A stretch of 6,058 nt of DNA from Patescibacteria group bacterium. GTDB taxonomy: Bacteria > Patescibacteriota > Minisyncoccia > Minisyncoccales > Minisyncoccaceae. The notes beneath the pieces are model-generated. The model did not search any database. It had not been told where the DNA came from and saw only the letters and a program-made list of their open reading frames with translations. Made by a program: the position numbers and the translations under genes. Location: positions 1-6,058 of the forward strand of contig JAAZMU010000091.1 in NCBI GenBank assembly GCA_012798645.1. The letters are read 5' to 3'. Positions 5,653-6,058 of this stretch are shown piece by piece (position 1 is the first letter of the stretch; every line of letters starts with the position of its first letter).

Positions 5653-6058
5653 TTGATTTTAATTCTCTTTTTAATCTTCGGTTGATTTCTCTTTTTTTAA
5701 TTGATTCTCTTTTGTCGTGGGTTTTTTTACCACGGACAAGAGCAAGCTCCATCTTTATGAAGCCTCTTTTAGTATAGAGCATAACAGGCATTAAAGTCAA
5801 GCCTTTTTCCTTGCTTTTGCCAATTAAATAGTTAATTTCTTTTCTTTTTAAGAGAAGTTTTTTGTTTCTAGTTTCATTATAATCTATGTATATATTGTTT
5901 GGCTGGTATGGTTTTATTCTAGCTCCTACCCAAAAAACTTCATTTTTTTGAATTAAGATATACGTACCTGCTAAATTAACACTTCCTTTTTTTCTAATAC
6001 TTTTTACTTCAAACCCAAAAAGTTCTATTCCTGCTTCAAATGTTTCTAATATTTCATA
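5645..6058 (-). CDS. smpB: SsrA-binding protein SmpB (5' end outside window)
   Basis: The - strand frame is open from the right edge and encodes the last 137 residues; by comparison with E. coli SmpB about 15-25 N-terminal residues lie outside the window. Family signatures: TFEAGIELFGFEVKSIR (residues 6-22), GSVNLAGTYILI (25-36), ARIKPY (46-51), RNKKLLLKRKEI (64-75), GLTLMPVMLY (86-95) and the strongly conserved GKKTHDKRE (110-118), followed by a basic tail that normally becomes helical in the empty decoding site. SmpB binds the tRNA-like domain of tmRNA and brings alanyl-tmRNA-EF-Tu to stalled ribosomes. The stop TGA (5647-5645) lies inside the tmRNA gene: the final Arg-Gly codons and stop coincide with the first 8 nt of mature tmRNA. 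The two are therefore almost certainly co-transcribed unless an ssrA promoter lies inside smpB; none is convincing. Confidence 0.95.
   Translation of the reverse strand, partial: YEILETFEAGIELFGFEVKSIRKKGSVNLAGTYILIQKNEVFWVGARIKPYQPNNIYIDYNETRNKKLLLKRKEINYLIGKSKEKGLTLMPVMLYTKRGFIKMELALVRGKKTHDKRESIKKREINRRLKRELKSRG

Noticed and set aside
5653..5700. Dedicated ssrA promoter inside the 3' end of smpB
   Set aside because: A TAAAAT on the - strand lies only 3 nt before the tmRNA start and has no -35-like partner at proper spacing.
5559..5777. 72-residue open frame on the + strand
   Set aside because: It runs antisense across ssrA and smpB, both strongly supported, and has no recognisable protein features.

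Overview
The window looks like part of a compact, AT-rich bacterial genome of the Patescibacteria/CPR kind. That placement is an inference from strong A/T bias, short proteins, genes that overlap or abut almost without spacers, and the wording of the ribosomal proteins; no finer placement is possible from this sequence alone. TGA is used as a normal stop in several genes (the hydrolase, flippase, NUDIX, IF3 and SmpB genes), so the UGA-recoded CPR lineages are unlikely.

There are two convergent, tightly packed gene runs. On the + strand (1-4271) five overlapping genes follow head to tail: the C-terminal part of an alpha/beta-hydrolase-like protein, a polytopic flippase-like membrane protein (LPG-synthase TM family), DNA polymerase X with a PHP domain, a NUDIX hydrolase of the diadenosine-tetraphosphatase type, and a PP-loop tRNA-thiouridylase-like protein with a probable NFACT-R-like tail. 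Every junction overlaps: ATGA at two, 35 and 32 nt at the others. Recognisable Shine-Dalgarno motifs are essentially absent.

On the - strand (6058 down to 4254) lies a translation cluster in the order smpB (5' end cut by the window edge), ssrA (tmRNA), infC, rpmI, rplT. The tmRNA gene was recognised by its alanine-type acceptor stem with a G3.U wobble, its T arm, helix 2, pseudoknots and a short tag frame. SmpB is a new call made by translating the - strand at the right edge.

The most interesting feature is the packing around ssrA. The last codons and stop of smpB lie inside the tmRNA acceptor stem (8-nt overlap), and the infC ATG begins only 4 nt after the tmRNA CCA end. Maturing the tmRNA from a common transcript would therefore strip the stop codon from the smpB message, making it a non-stop mRNA, which is itself a substrate of trans-translation. 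It would also leave infC nearly leaderless. This suggests a processing-coupled feedback between ribosome rescue and initiation-factor/ribosomal-protein synthesis; it is a hypothesis from the layout, not a demonstrated mechanism.

The two runs meet with an 18-nt overlap of thiouridylase and rplT 3' ends. A perfect 22-nt palindrome followed by a T-rich tract on the - strand, inside the thiouridylase gene, is the likely terminator of the translation cluster. No stretch over 300 bases lacks a gene.
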